Shown here: one piece after another, positions 1-11,084 of the stretch
Layout: each line of letters opens with the position of its first letter
Numbering within the stretch: position 1 is the stretch's first letter
Assembly: GCA_001599815.1 (NCBI GenBank)
Contig: BCIA01000002.1
Location: forward strand, 1,805,831 to 1,869,830
Origin: Furcasterigmium furcatum
Taxonomy: Eukaryota; Ascomycota; Sordariomycetes; Glomerellales; Plectosphaerellaceae
Reading direction: 5' to 3'
DNA: 64,000 nucleotides
Notes under the pieces: generated by a model
What the model saw: only the letters and a program-made list of their open reading frames with translations
Told to the model about the DNA's origin: nothing
Databases searched by the model: none
Made by a program: the position numbers and the translations under genes

Positions 1-1190
1 ATCCCGTCAACCTCATCGTCTCGACTCTGACCGAGGTGGAAATTCTCCTCCCCGCCCTGCAGGAGTATGTAGCGGACGGCCGCCCCGTCAACGTCCTGTT
101 CGGACTGCCCATCGCGCCCGGCTGGATCCCGCGCCTCGCAGCAGCTGGAAGGGCCATCGGCAAGGACAGCATCAGCGTCCTTCTCGACTACGCCGACCAG
201 GCCCAGAACCTGTCGCTCTTTGGAGACTTCACCCCCCACGTCCACATCAAGGTCAACATGGGCGGGCAGAGGGCCGGAGTCGTGACCAAGAGCGACGAGA
301 TGAAGGCCGTGATTCAAGGGGCGCTCAAGGCCCAGAAGGACGGGCACGCGGTCCTCAAGGGCCTCTACTCCCACGCTGGCCACTCCTACGCCGGAGATAG
401 CAGGGTTGCCGCGGTGAAAATGCTGCGCGATGAGCTAACCGCCCTGCTCGAGGGCGCTGAAAAGGTGGCCGCTGCATGCGAGGCGCAGAACGTCCCCGTG
501 CCCAGCTTGACGCTGTCTGTGGGGGCGTCTCCCACGGCTCTGGCCGTCCAGAACCTCGTGTCAGGAGAGACCCCCGCGGGAGATGACCGGTCTACTGCGT
601 CAGAGCTGGAGGCCGCGGCAGTCGAGCTCGCCTCGCGCTTCGAACAGATTCGCCAGGCGGGCCACGTCGTCGAGATCCACGCCGGCGTCTACCCGACGAT
701 GGACTTGCAGCAGCTCGCGGCGCAGAGTCTGTCGTCCTCGCTGCTGTCCTGGAAGGACATCGCCTTCACGGTCGTCGCGGAGGTGTGCAGCAGATATCCC
801 GGCCGTGGCCAGGACGGCACGGACGAGTACATCATTGGCGCTGGCGCGCTAGCCCTCGGCCGGGAGTTCTGCAAGGCATATCCCGGCATGGCTATGCTGA
901 CCCCGTGGGGGCGCGAGGGGAGCCAGGTCCCGTGGCCTGACTGCGAGGTCGAGGACCATGAGGGGTGGATGGTGGGCAGGTTCGCGCAGGAGCACGGCAT
1001 CGTTACGTGGAGGGAGACGAAGAAGGTGGCCAAGCCGGACGAGTTAAAGGTCGGTCAGAAGGTCCGTCTCTGGCCCAATCACTCCTGCATCACGGGAAGC
1101 CACTTCGGATGGTACTTCGTGGTGGACTCAAGCCGGGAGGGTAAGGAGGATGAGATCGTGGACGTCTATCTGAGGACTAGGGGATGGTGA
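1..1190 (+). CDS. D-serine dehydratase (DSD1-like), 3' part
   Basis: The open frame enters from the left edge (first whole codon at base 3) and ends with TGA at 1188-1190, giving about 395 residues of the C-terminal part. It looks like the eukaryotic PLP- and zinc-dependent D-serine dehydratase of the alanine-racemase fold, which converts D-serine to pyruvate and ammonia. Seen directly: barrel-type segments such as FTPHVHIKVNMGG and LKGLYSHAGHSY, and near the C-terminus WPNHSCITG, whose His-x-Cys pair matches the zinc site known for this family. The N-terminal strand that carries the PLP lysine should lie before the window and cannot be checked. No intron signal is visible in this part. The product is probably cytosolic. 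Confidence in the family is high; whether the real substrate is D-serine or another D-3-hydroxy amino acid cannot be told from sequence. Confidence 0.85.
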   Translation, partial: PVNLIVSTLTEVEILLPALQEYVADGRPVNVLFGLPIAPGWIPRLAAAGRAIGKDSISVLLDYADQAQNLSLFGDFTPHVHIKVNMGGQRAGVVTKSDEMKAVIQGALKAQKDGHAVLKGLYSHAGHSYAGDSRVAAVKMLRDELTALLEGAEKVAAACEAQNVPVPSLTLSVGASPTALAVQNLVSGETPAGDDRSTASELEAAAVELASRFEQIRQAGHVVEIHAGVYPTMDLQQLAAQSLSSSLLSWKDIAFTVVAEVCSRYPGRGQDGTDEYIIGAGALALGREFCKAYPGMAMLTPWGREGSQVPWPDCEVEDHEGWMVGRFAQEHGIVTWRETKKVAKPDELKVGQKVRLWPNHSCITGSHFGWYFVVDSSREGKEDEIVDVYLRTRGW

Positions 1191-2267
1191 GCCACGCCAC
1201 CTGTTGCATCGAGACATGATCAGCAATGAAATGACCCTCAGGATGGCCTCAAACGCATGATCCTTCAATAATTGTGACCTCGCCGTGGCCAGTCCTGGAC
1301 GCAACCAAGAGACTAGCTGCATACATGCGTGTACCTCGTCTGCAGGCTCGCCGTTCGCCCGGGCAGCCCGAGCGCTCTGTGGTCAGCAGCCTGCCCGTTT
1401 TATACTTATACCCTTGGGAGGTCGTGCATCGTGCTTCCTCATCGAGACATTTACGAGGGGCGTCGGGCGCCAACAGGTGAGTTGCGCTTCCTGACTCAGG
1501 GGCCAGCATGGGGGTCACATTTGGGGGGCAGAGGGGGGGCAGAGGGGGTCAAGGAGTTCGATGTCCATGGCCTCTTCCTCTAGCCCATCCCTGGCCCGCA
1601 ACTTTCGGGGCCCTGAAGCCCATCATATGATCACGAAATCATTAATGTGGAATCGATGAGAGAGGCCTAACGGACTGACCCCCAAGGTTGGTCCGTCTAG
1701 CTGACGAGGTCTTGGGGGTCAGTAATTGAAAGGATCCATTAATTATTAACAGCTCATGCGCCGTCGCTTTCGAGAAACACTTCCCCAGCATCTCGTGGCT
1801 TGTCCTCCCACGCAGCTTCGGGGTCAGTTGAGTCAATTATGAGAGAACGAACAAATGAATATCCGTGGGAGGGGAACTCGCAGCGTAATAGTAATAGCAC
1901 TAAGTAGTCAGCAAGTCGATCTCATGTGCCCGCCAAGAAGAAGAGAACGCGGGCTCGGCAGAGCCGTGCAACTCCGATGCTTCGGAACTTTATCCGAATA
2001 TGTTGCCGCCCATCGGAAAATGGGGGTACACAAAACCAACACCAGCCCCTGGATCGTGGCGATCCATTCTCCCGAGAGGGGGACCTCATCCGCAGCATTC
2101 TTTTTCAGTACATCGCAGAAGATAATCACTCTTCAAGCTGGTTGATTGCTTCTCATCTCAGCCGTGGAACCAGACCGTGGAACGGAACATCGGCTCCTCA
2201 CATCACCCCTGAGCCCCTGAATTGCTTCTCGTTCGCCTCAGCCATCCTTTTCCGTTAAGCTCACATC
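1191..2267. other. intergenic region between DSD-like gene and DAK
   Basis: No credible gene was seen. The stretch from about 1620 to 1870 is AT-richer than its surroundings and holds the 13-bp inverted repeat listed separately. The last few hundred bases should contain the dihydroxyacetone kinase promoter, but I see no clear TATA box. Confidence 0.5.
1674..1723. repeat. inverted repeat, 13-bp arms
   Basis: ACTGACCCCCAAG at 1674-1686 is matched by its exact reverse complement CTTGGGGGTCAGT at 1711-1723, with a 24-base loop. It could form a strong hairpin. A similar half-element, CGGACTGACCCCCA, recurs near 11554, so this may be a scattered short repeat or the remnant of a small transposable element rather than a regulatory site. 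Confidence 0.7.
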
Positions 2268-4177
2268 ATGTCTTGTGAGTAATTTTCATTCACGTCTCTC
2301 ATCTTCCAGCTCAGTGCTGACCTCCTCCAGCGAAGCACTTCTCCAATGACGTGCCCGCCCTGGTGGGCGGCGCCCTGCGGTCCCTGACCCTGGCCAACCC
2401 CTCCGTCGCCCTTGACGAGGCCCAGAAGACCGTCTTCCTCAAGAGTGCCGTCACCACGCCAAACGTCGCCATCATCTCCGGCGGCGGCTCAGGCCATGAG
2501 CCCGCGTTTGCCGGCTTCGTCGGCAAGGCCCTCCTCTCCGGCGCCGTCGCCGGCTCCATCTTCGCCTCCCCCTCCGCGGACCAGGTCTACCAGTGCCTCC
2601 TGCGCCTGGGAACCCAGCGCAGGGACCAGGGCATCCTCGTGGTCATCATGAACTACACCGGCGACAAGCTGCATTTCGGCATGGCCGTCGAGAAGGCCCG
2701 CGCCGCCGGCATCAAGTGCGAGCTGCTCGTCGTCGGCGACGATGTCGGCGTCGGCCGTGCCCGCTCGGGCAGGATCGGCCGCCGTGGTCTCGCCGGCACC
2801 GTTCTCGTCCAGAAGATTGCCGGTGCGCTGGCCAGCCAGGGGTAAGAAACATGCGCTGGTCCGACCCCGTGATTCCCGGTACTGACAAGCCCCAGACGCG
2901 ATCTTGCTGAGGTCTTCAAGACCGCCTCTGCCGTGTCGGAGAACGTCGCCACCGTCGGCGCGTCTCTCGCCCACGTCCACGTCCCCGGCCGCGCGGTCTC
3001 CGCGGACGAGCTCGACACCAACGAGGAGATCGAGATCGGAATGGGCATCCACAACGAGGAGGGCTTCGGCCGCGTCAAGACCGACCTCTCGGGGCTCGTC
3101 AGCACCATGCTCAAGCAGCTCCTCGACCAGTCCGACAAGGACCGGGCGTTCATCGACATCCAGAAGGGCGAGGACGTCGTCCTCCTCGTCAACAACCTCG
3201 GAGGCCTCAGCGTCCTGGAACTCGGCGCCGCTGCCAACGAGGCCGTCTCCCAGCTGGGCCAGACGTACGGCCTCAGCCCCAAGCGCGTCATGGCCGGCAC
3301 ATACATGTCCAGCCTGAACGGCCTGGGCTTCAGCATCACCCTCCTGAAGCTTGCTGAACCCAGCTGGCTGAACCTCATCGATGCTCCCACCGAGGCAAGC
3401 GGCTGGCTGCCGGCCGTCAACCCTACGGAGTCTACCGAGGGACCTTCTGTCGTCCAGGGCGGCTCTTCCGAGGAGGAGAAGCCCCAGCCGAGCAACCTGC
3501 AAGGTATAACCACCCGTGTTTCTTAAAACCAGGAGCAGTATCACTGACAAAAGGCAGTCAACGGCGAAAACGCAAAGGCCGCTCTCGTCAGCGCCCTGAA
3601 CAGCGTCATCGCCGCCGAGCCGGAAGTCACAAAGTACGACACCCTCGTCGGCGACGGCGACTGCGGCCTGTGCCTCAAGACCGCCGCCGAGGCGGTCCTC
3701 TCCCACCTGTCCAGCCAGGCCGCCCCCCAGACGGACGCCGCCAGGCTCGTCGACGAGATCGCGCTGGTCGTCGAGCGCAACATGGACGGCACCTCCGGCG
3801 CGCTGTACGCCATCTTCCTCAACGCCCTCGCCCACGGCCTGAGGCAGCAGTCCTCCGGCACCGCGCAGCAGGAGGCCACCCCGGCGGTGTGGGCCGCCGC
3901 GCTGCAGTCGGCCACGACGGCGCTGGGCCGCTACACGCCCGCGCAGCCCGGCGACAGGACGGTCGTGGACGCGCTGGCGCCGTTCGTCGCCACCTTTGCC
4001 GGCAGCAACGACCTGAAGGCCGCGGTCGAGGCGGCGAGGAAGGGCTCCGACTCCACCAAGGGCATGGAGGCGTCGCTGGGCAGGTCGGTGTACGTTGGTG
4101 GCGAGGAGTTCAAGAACTGCCCCGACCCGGGAGCATACGGATTCGTCAAGCTGGTGGAAGGACTGGCCTTGCTGTAG
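2268..4177 (+). CDS. dak1: dihydroxyacetone kinase
   Basis: ATP-dependent dihydroxyacetone/glyceraldehyde kinase with fused DhaK and DhaL domains; it detoxifies dihydroxyacetone and feeds it into glycolysis, normally in the cytosol. Exons 2268-2274, 2331-2841, 2896-3503 and 3558-4177 join in frame to 581 aa, the usual length of the family. The first exon is only 7 nt; with it the protein starts MSSKHFSNDV, the typical beginning of the family, which decides the start. DhaK features: SGGGSGHEP near residue 50 and GMGIHNEEG near 222, whose His is the one that binds the substrate covalently in known enzymes. DhaL features: DTLVGDGDCG near 405 with metal-binding aspartates and DGTSGALY near 451. 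All three introns are 54-56 nt with GT-AG ends. Nothing looks broken. Confidence 0.95.
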
Positions 4178-4594
4178 AGTCAATTGAAAAGTCCGAAGAC
4201 AGACACTACATAAATAAGGAGATGCGTCCCCTGGCGAGTTTCAGGCGCCGTTTCATACCTGTCGGTCGATAATCTTGATGAAAGGAGGCTGCAGTGGTGC
4301 GGCGCAGCATAGTCGGCGCTTCGAGGCTGCAGCCAAGCCAGCTGGATCGAAGGCTGTTGGGTCGGTTTTTTACTGTACCTTGTCAAACCATGTTTCAGGG
4401 GTGCATGATGCAGAAACGAAAGCTGAGTACAGCCACCAGGCGCCGAAACACACATCCATGGATGTCGGTTGACGCGTGTCAATCGTTTGTTCGATGGGGG
4501 AAATGGAACTTAAGAACCCAGTCCGCAAACATTTGATATCTCTCGGTCTCGAGTCACGAACACCTGTCACGCCTTGACGCCGCCATCTGACAAT
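4178..4594. other. intergenic, no feature seen
   Basis: 417 bases between the kinase stop codon and the next start. No ORF, repeat or RNA gene could be supported; it must hold the kinase terminator and the next gene's promoter. Confidence 0.4.
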
Positions 4595-7038
4595 ATGCCG
4601 CCCAAAAAGGCACACCACCCGATCGGCAACCACAACGTTGAATTCGATGACAAGCCCGGCGAGTGGCCGGAACATCACAGAAAAATACTTGCGGACGTGA
4701 ACAAGCTGGGCCGTGTGGATTGGGGAGAGTGGACGTCTCAAGCCAGCACATCTCATTCTCGAAGCCGGCGGGACATGCATAAGCTCGTCGTTAATTTGGC
4801 ATCGAGAGCCTCGGCCCTGAGCAAGAAGACCAATGTCAGCGAGACCGACTGGCGACAGGAAGTCGAGAGTCTTGTTTTTGGTAGATTCAACCTGACAACA
4901 ATCTGGCATGTAACCATACTTACACGTCCATTCCATCGCGACCTGTTGCTAAACCCAGCCCTATCCAATGTAGCTGGAAGTGCAGAAAGACAGTTTGGGT
5001 ACCAGACTTCAAGCCCTATTGGGTTCGCCAGCCTCGGGACTATTGTGAATGCAGCATTGATGACGTCCACATGTATGACTCTTCCCAGCCGTATGCGGCC
5101 CGGAACCATGGATGAGTAAACTGACTTTTCATGTACCAGTGGCTACATTGACAGAGACTTGAACTTTGATAACAGGACCGAGTGTCACATTTCGAAAGGC
5201 AGCGACTTTCCTGATGCGAGAAGAGCTGACAGGCTCATCGGCCTGAACTTTACTGGTCGTATGGAGCATTATCTCACAAAGCACAAAAACAGGCTCTGGA
5301 CGACTCTCCGGCCTTCTCTGTCGACAAGTACAACCCTGTTGTCTTTCCGTTCCTGCTGGCCGAGGCCAAGCGGGAAACTGGGGACAGCTTTGCAACCCTC
5401 AAGGGGGATATGAAGCCCATCATTGGAAAGTCAATGGACATCCAGGCCAAAGCCTATGATTCGTTTGAAGCCAAACGGGAAGGTAGCCCCCTGTTCTGGT
5501 TTTTGGCGAACCGCGCCGACATATGGCAGGTGCACATCACACTTCTACGGCCAACACCACAGCGCTGGGAATCTGTGAGTTGCCAACGTTGCCGTTTTCA
5601 TTCCCATTCAAGACTAACGCGGGAATACCAGCGGTACATATGTGCAGAAGTATGGGAGGGCTCGGTCAAGTCGCACAGCAATGCGCTGCAATTACTCCTC
5701 ATCGTGGACTACATTCAATCATGGGCAAGCGAGGTCTACAACCCTCTCCTCCTCAAGGGACTGAAGTCACTCCTGAACGGGAAAAAAGACGAGAACGAAC
5801 AACGCAGCGAAGGAGCCACATCATCAGAAAAGGTCAACGACCCGCCGCCACCGGGCTCGAATGACAGCGCGGACATCGAAATGCAAGAGGAACCGAATCC
5901 TACGACCTCTGGCCAGAGTGACGAGCCTCGAACATCTTCCATAGTCGAAGAGCCGAGCATGCCAATCCCAATGCCGGTTGACTTGAGGGATACGGAGTCT
6001 CTAGTCTTCCGGCCTGCAACCCAAATCACGTATCGGTATGTCGAGACCCTCATCGACGAGAAAGGCATCGAGAGAGTACTGCAGTCTGATGGCGGCGAAG
6101 AGCTACGCCTGGCCCTTCGACGACTATTTGAAGAGGCCTCGCAAGGGCGGCATGGCAAGCCGCTGTTCCTGAAGCGAAGCCACTTTGGCATAATCGAGGA
6201 GGAATGGGTTGGGAACGGGCGACTCTGTAGGAAGCCCCGGTACGCGGGAGACCAGACTGTCTTTCTGGCTCTACTCTCGTTCACTGCCCATGTCGCGAGT
6301 GACTGGTATCTCATACAGGAGCTCTCCGTGATTGGGGTCCAGTTCGAAGTCTTGAAGCATCAAGTTGTCTCACAGGACCTGACTTGGGCGACGACTTGTT
6401 TTGCCCTTGGCTGCGCCTGCGCCGTGCAAGCTCTACCGGAACCAAGCGAGCAGCATGCCGTGCTGCTCGTTCAAAAACTTCGAGGAGCGTCACCACATGC
6501 AAATCTCGATGCTTGTATCTCCGGGGTCGCACTCAGCCCATCAAGGGACCTCGGAATCCGATTCACGGAGACCGATCCGCACTGCCGTCACCTTGCTCTT
6601 CGGTTCTGGACGGCACACCAGGAATCGAGCTCACTCGCTGATATCGCCTACTTTCGCGATTCGTACGCCTTCTCTGAGCCGACCAACGAGGAATCCTCTT
6701 CCCTCCACACACCTTGGATGGAGGAACGCAGCATCATCGGTCCTTCTGCCAAAGTAGTGGTGTATGCATACCCGGCGAGCGGATCAGATGAGTCCCCCAT
6801 AGCAGCAGAAAACGCCACGATCTGTCTCTACTGCCTGACGAAAGAAGATAACGTCACCTTCTTGCAGTCTGTCACGCAGAGCGGCGACAACCTGTGGCTC
6901 CAGACCGAGAGGATGACGAGAGAGGGGGACAGAGACTTCAGTTGGAACACATTGGCCGATTGGCGGCGACCATCACAGGGAACGATACGGGACATGAGCA
7001 GAAGTATCCTCCGGTTCTCCCAGCAACTCGGCAGGTAG
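4595..7038 (+). CDS. PD-(D/E)XK nuclease-like fungal protein, frame-disturbed
   Basis: Resembles a family of large fungal proteins of unknown role with a PD-(D/E)XK nuclease-like core. Seen: MPPKKAHHPI at the start, a C-x2-C-type segment CSWKCRKTVWVPDFKPYW (about 4970-5020), RADRLIGLNFTG (about 5230), then FPFLLAEAKRE (about 5350) with the E-x-K of the nuclease core and VWEGSVKSHSNALQLLL (about 5650-5705). A clean intron lies at 5575-5631 and a likely one at 5091-5139. Two places do not join in frame: the intron starting at 4910 leaves the next exon one base out, and at the AAAAA run 5285-5289 one base is missing relative to the continuous frame. The gene is therefore either decaying or affected by assembly errors. 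The C-terminal half (5632-7038) is open and acidic/Ser-rich in the middle. Function unknown. Confidence 0.55.
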
Positions 7039-7487
7039 AATGGAGGCGCATGTAATGAGTCACTTTCCCCATCGAGGTTATGATTGTTCTATGGCGGTTT
7101 CCTGCCTTGAACGAGCCCTCCTCTGAATGGTGGGAAGTCAGGAGTGTTGAAGGTAAGATGGCCGCCCATTTTTACCATGTAAATCAGGAGAACTGGGGGA
7201 TGATTGCCCGCTTTGTCGGACGTGGGGCGCCCATCATGAGACGTGCGCGTACCAGACGTGTGACAGCAAGTGCTGTTGTGTTTGTAATCGACAAGGATGA
7301 ATAAAGTGACACTGGTTAATGGCGAGATCATGGGTCAGAAAGAATGGATGCCTCCCCATCTGCAAACCCTGAGCAGTCACCAGCTGGGTCTCTGAGGGGA
7401 CATGCCCCAACCTGGAGTGAAAATCATATCGGACAGCTGAGAACAAGCTGCATGGAAGCATGATGTACGAGAAAACTTCCATTTCTC
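7039..7487. other. convergent intergenic region
   Basis: Lies between two genes that end toward each other. A 74-codon ORF at 7080-7304 has no recognisable features and is probably chance. No repeats or RNA genes seen. Confidence 0.4.
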
Positions 7488-9466
7488 TCACCAAAACCTC
7501 CTCAGGCCCTTCTTCTCTTTCTTTTTGGCATTGGCGAGGATCTCTGCTTCATACATCTTTCTCGCCTCGTGCTGAATCTTCGCCCTCATGTCCTCATGGG
7601 CCTTGATCTCCGCTTCATACTTCTGCTTCGCCTCGCGCTGAATCCTCGCCATCATCTTCGCATGTGCCTTCACCTTCTCCGCCTCCTGCTTGCGCTCCTC
7701 GTCGAGCCTTTCCCTGGCCTCCCTCTCAGCTTCCGCTTTGGCCCTTTCAAATTCGTTCTTTGCTTCCTCCATGGCCTTTCTTCGAGCCTCCTCGCGGGTC
7801 TTATACTCTTCCTCAGTCTTTCGCCGCAAGTCGTCTTCGAACGCTCTCCGCTTCTGCTCTTGTTCTTTCTCCTCCTGCTCTAATTTCAGCGCTCTGAGCT
7901 CCGCTTCAAGCTTGGAAGATTCAGTGGTCCTCGGATTTGACTTTTGGGGTGGTGCAAACGATGGTTGGAAACCCTGAGGCGGAGCTGAGCCCCAGTAAGC
8001 GCCAGGGTATGCTCCCTCGTACATGCTGGCGGCTGCATATGGCTGTGGTCGCGGCCCATGTGAATGAGGATTGAAGTACGGCTCAAAGTACGGGTTTGGT
8101 GGAGATCTTTTGGCCGAGTCCGGGACCTTTGGGCCATGATAGATGTAGTTTCTGCCATCGGTCTGAGGAAAATATCGTGAATCGCGAGTGGGATTAAAAA
8201 ATCCCTGGATTCCGGGGGCCGAGACGTCGATTGGATTGAGGAGTTCGCCATGGAAGAACTTGCCATGGACGTCGTCTTCTTTGTGCGAGTCCGAGCCGGC
8301 GGTACTAGAATACTCCGGTGGTGCGTAGCTCGCCTGGGGAGGAAGATACCGGGAGGTCGCGCCTTCTCCGGAATCGCTCAGCTTCGACTCAGGTTCGGGT
8401 GCAGGCTGACGATCCTTCGGTGTGCTCGTAAGTGGACCATCCCCGGGATCGGATGTGTTTTCGGATCGTTCAGTCTGCTTCGCACTGCCTTTGGCAGCGG
8501 TAGCATCGGTGGAACTTGAATGGTCTCGTCGGAGAGCAACCAATGCCATACTCATTACGTCTCGATCGAGCCGCATGTGATCCGCAATGACAAGGAAGTG
8601 ATCGTCGGATATGCTCTCCAAGCTCATATGAGGCGAGGGCTGTTCCACCCAGTAGTCGTCGTTGACTTGAGTCGCAATGGCGAGGTCCCCAATGGTGCCG
8701 CCGGCCTCGCTTTCGACTGCCGTCTGGTCCGACGAAGCGATGGTTCGAACTTCATGCGACTCGCTGCTCTGTAACATAAGCTGACGGCTCTGCAACCCGT
8801 CACCAGGGTCATCGCAGCCCTCAAATGCCTTCTCTACGGTCTGGTCGATGCGCTCCGCGTCCATGAACAGCTTCTTGACGCTACGGGGCTTCGCCACGAG
8901 CTGTTTGACTTCTTCCTCGAGATAATCTCTGCCCCACAGCGAGTCAGCGGCTCATATATAACAACGGAAGTCAGGCAGGGCGTGTGTGTGATGCCGGCAA
9001 ACTCACCCAAGCTCATTCTTGCCCATGAGATCCCAAGCAAGCAAGAACAGATTCAACGTCCCCTTGATCGACTCCAACGAAGCCCTCCTGGTCGAAATCC
9101 TCGACTTCGCGAGCAACCAGAGCACCTTCTGCTTGAACATCATCCTCACCCCCTCCGACACGAGCAGCGGCACCAGCGAGCTCTCGATATCCTCAATGTC
9201 CGCCTGGCACACGCTGATGACATCGCCCAGGATCCCCGCGACCTGCTCGTTAAGCGTGTCGCATGCCGAGGTGGATGCCATCTGCTCGAGCCGCTGCTTA
9301 ATCAGGTGCAGGGTCATCGCCACGGCGCGCGTGTCGGCCGAGATCGCCTTGACCTGCTCGTTCGCGACGTCCAGCCGTCCGAGAGCGTTGAGATGACCTT
9401 GGCGAGCTTGAAGCCCGCGCCAGCCAGGGCCCCGATGGAGGCAATGAGGCCCACGACTTCGGCCAT
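7488..9466 (-). CDS. coiled-coil protein with STAND-type N-terminal domain
   Basis: The N-terminus MAEVVGLIASIGALAGAG is the start of the helical domain found at the front of fungal STAND/NLR proteins (Helo-like / PigL-type). Further conserved helices follow (ISADTRAVAMTL, MFKQKVLWLLAKSR). An intron at 8929-9006 joins GKNELG to DYLEEEVKQL. The second exon (to TGA at 7488) has a low-complexity middle and, over its last 150 residues, a highly charged coiled coil (EEARRKAMEEAKNEFERAKA) ending KKGLRRFW. No NACHT domain is present, so it is a stand-alone N-domain plus coiled coil. Near 9388 the frame slips by one base between VISTLSDG and LDVANEQV; no credible intron explains it. It may be a signalling or prion-like partner of an NLR, but that is inference from family context only. 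Confidence 0.65.
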
Positions 9467-10085
9467 GGAGATCAGTCTATCGGCTGAGGGCGCATGCGCT
9501 GCGTGGGCCAGGAAGAAAAATCGTCCCTCGGGATGAAAAGTCGTGGGAGCCCTCCCTCCCCCTCATCTAATCCGCAAATAAAGTAGCAGGCTGCAGGCGG
9601 CCTGAAAGCGAGGCCAGGCTGTGAGGCTCACTCTGCACACGTCCATACTTGTGCACAGCCACCGCCGAAATTCCATCACCATGAACGAGGCTCGAGATGA
9701 CCAATTGCAAGTAAGGACATGTTGGTACGCATGAGAGTTCACCCTGCTGTTGAATCCCATTGAAGGGGCTTTCCGTCTTGGCTGTCTCATACACTTCAAC
9801 CACTTGTTCCCAGTGAGTCACTGCCACGTCCAACAGTCGGGCTCTGCTATGCTTATGGTCAGGGCTTACATGAAATGAAGCCTTGATAGTTGGAGACAGA
9901 CCAGACTCTTCCCCAGGGCAGCACCTTCACTTACGGTCAGGGCGTGGCACTCAAGACAGACGATGAGGATGTAGATCCAGATTGAAGAACAGTCTGACAT
10001 TCTGATGGTGCAGCAAGGCTCAGCACGAGCTCCAAAGTGATGCTTTTGGACGAAACCAGTAACCTCCCGAGTAACAACAGCGCAT
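9467..10085. other. intergenic, no feature seen
   Basis: 619 bases between the start of the coiled-coil gene and the end of the aldolase gene, both on the minus strand. Short ORFs here lack codon bias or recognisable motifs. It should hold the promoter of the coiled-coil gene. Confidence 0.4.
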
Positions 10086-11084
10086 TCACTTTTCCAGCGC
10101 CTTCTCAACATCTACCAGCTCCTTGAATCCTGCCACCTGCTCCTGCAACTTGACCCCGTCAACCAGCGCGCACGGCTTCCTCGGCTCGCCGCCATACCCG
10201 TAATACTCGTTCAACCCCACCTTCACCGACGGGAACCCGCCCTTGATCGCCACCCAGTCGGCGTTGGCAACGACGGCCTGCAGCTGCCTCGCCTCCGCCA
10301 GCTTGCCCTGGTCCCAGAGCTTCATCACCTCCACGCAGGCGCGCGGCGCGATATTTCCCGTCCCGCCGATGATGCCGTGCCCGCCCACGACGAGCGCCTG
10401 CAGCGTGAAGTCGACGCTCCCGCCGAACGTCAGGAAGGGGTGCTGCCTGTTCTGTCCCTTCTTCGGCACCGTGGCCGCCGCCACCCTCGCCAGCTTGCCC
10501 GTGTTGCCGCACGTCAGCTTCACGCCGACGATGTTCGGGTGCTCGGCGAGGGCGATGATGGCGTCGGATGACAGGTCCAGGCCGCTGCAGGCGCCGGGGA
10601 AGTTATAGATCAGGACGGGGATGGGGCTCTGGTCCGCCACGGCCCGGAAGTGCTCGAGGATGAGGTCGGCGGTGACGAGGCTGCCGTAGTAGGCAGGTGG
10701 CAGGACCAGCGTGTAGCTGCCTCCTGATGCCGCTGCCTCCTTGCACAGCTGGATGGTCTCTCGGGTCGACTGGGCGCCGCAGCCGACGATGACGGGGAGG
10801 CTGGTCTTCCCCGCGGCGTCGAGGGCGTCTCGCGTCGTCTGGGTGATGAGCTGCCTCTCGCTGTGGTCGAGGTGGACGGCCTCTCCGTTGGACCCGTGGG
10901 TGACGATGCCCGCGATGCCGGTGTTGGCCAGGCGCGTCACATGGGACCTTGTGGTTTCGACATCGACCGAATCATCTTGGTGGAAGAACGCCACGGTGGG
11001 AACGTAGAGTCCCGGCGTGAGGGGGGCTGACCGGGCTGGAGAGCCGTTGGTGTGAGCATCGTTGACGAGGGCGGAGGGGGACAT
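10086..11084 (-). CDS. DapA-family aldolase (L-threo-3-deoxyhexulosonate aldolase-like)
   Basis: Single exon, 332 aa, starting at the ATG 11082-11084 (MSPSALVNDAHTNG). It belongs to the DapA/N-acetylneuraminate-lyase superfamily of Schiff-base aldolases. Seen: THGSNGEAVHLDHSERQ, the Tyr in LIYNFPGACSG near residue 160, and the Schiff-base Lys in GVKLTCGNTGKL near 187. Length and the GSNGEAVHL and TCGNTGKL blocks resemble fungal enzymes of D-galacturonate breakdown, which split L-threo-3-deoxy-hexulosonate into pyruvate and L-glyceraldehyde; 4-hydroxy-2-oxoglutarate aldolase and uncharacterised DapA homologues are alternatives. An in-frame extension of 57 codons upstream is rich in hydrophobic and Pro residues and has no family resemblance, so the later ATG was chosen. 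Neighbours give no pathway hint. Confidence 0.85.
   Translation of the reverse strand: MSPSALVNDAHTNGSPARSAPLTPGLYVPTVAFFHQDDSVDVETTRSHVTRLANTGIAGIVTHGSNGEAVHLDHSERQLITQTTRDALDAAGKTSLPVIVGCGAQSTRETIQLCKEAAASGGSYTLVLPPAYYGSLVTADLILEHFRAVADQSPIPVLIYNFPGACSGLDLSSDAIIALAEHPNIVGVKLTCGNTGKLARVAAATVPKKGQNRQHPFLTFGGSVDFTLQALVVGGHGIIGGTGNIAPRACVEVMKLWDQGKLAEARQLQAVVANADWVAIKGGFPSVKVGLNEYYGYGGEPRKPCALVDGVKLQEQVAGFKELVDVEKALEK

Noticed and set aside
2489..4183. 564-codon open frame on the minus strand across the dihydroxyacetone kinase gene
   Set aside because: It is a GC-bias shadow of the kinase reading frame; its translation is low-complexity and matches no family, while the plus-strand frames give a complete kinase.
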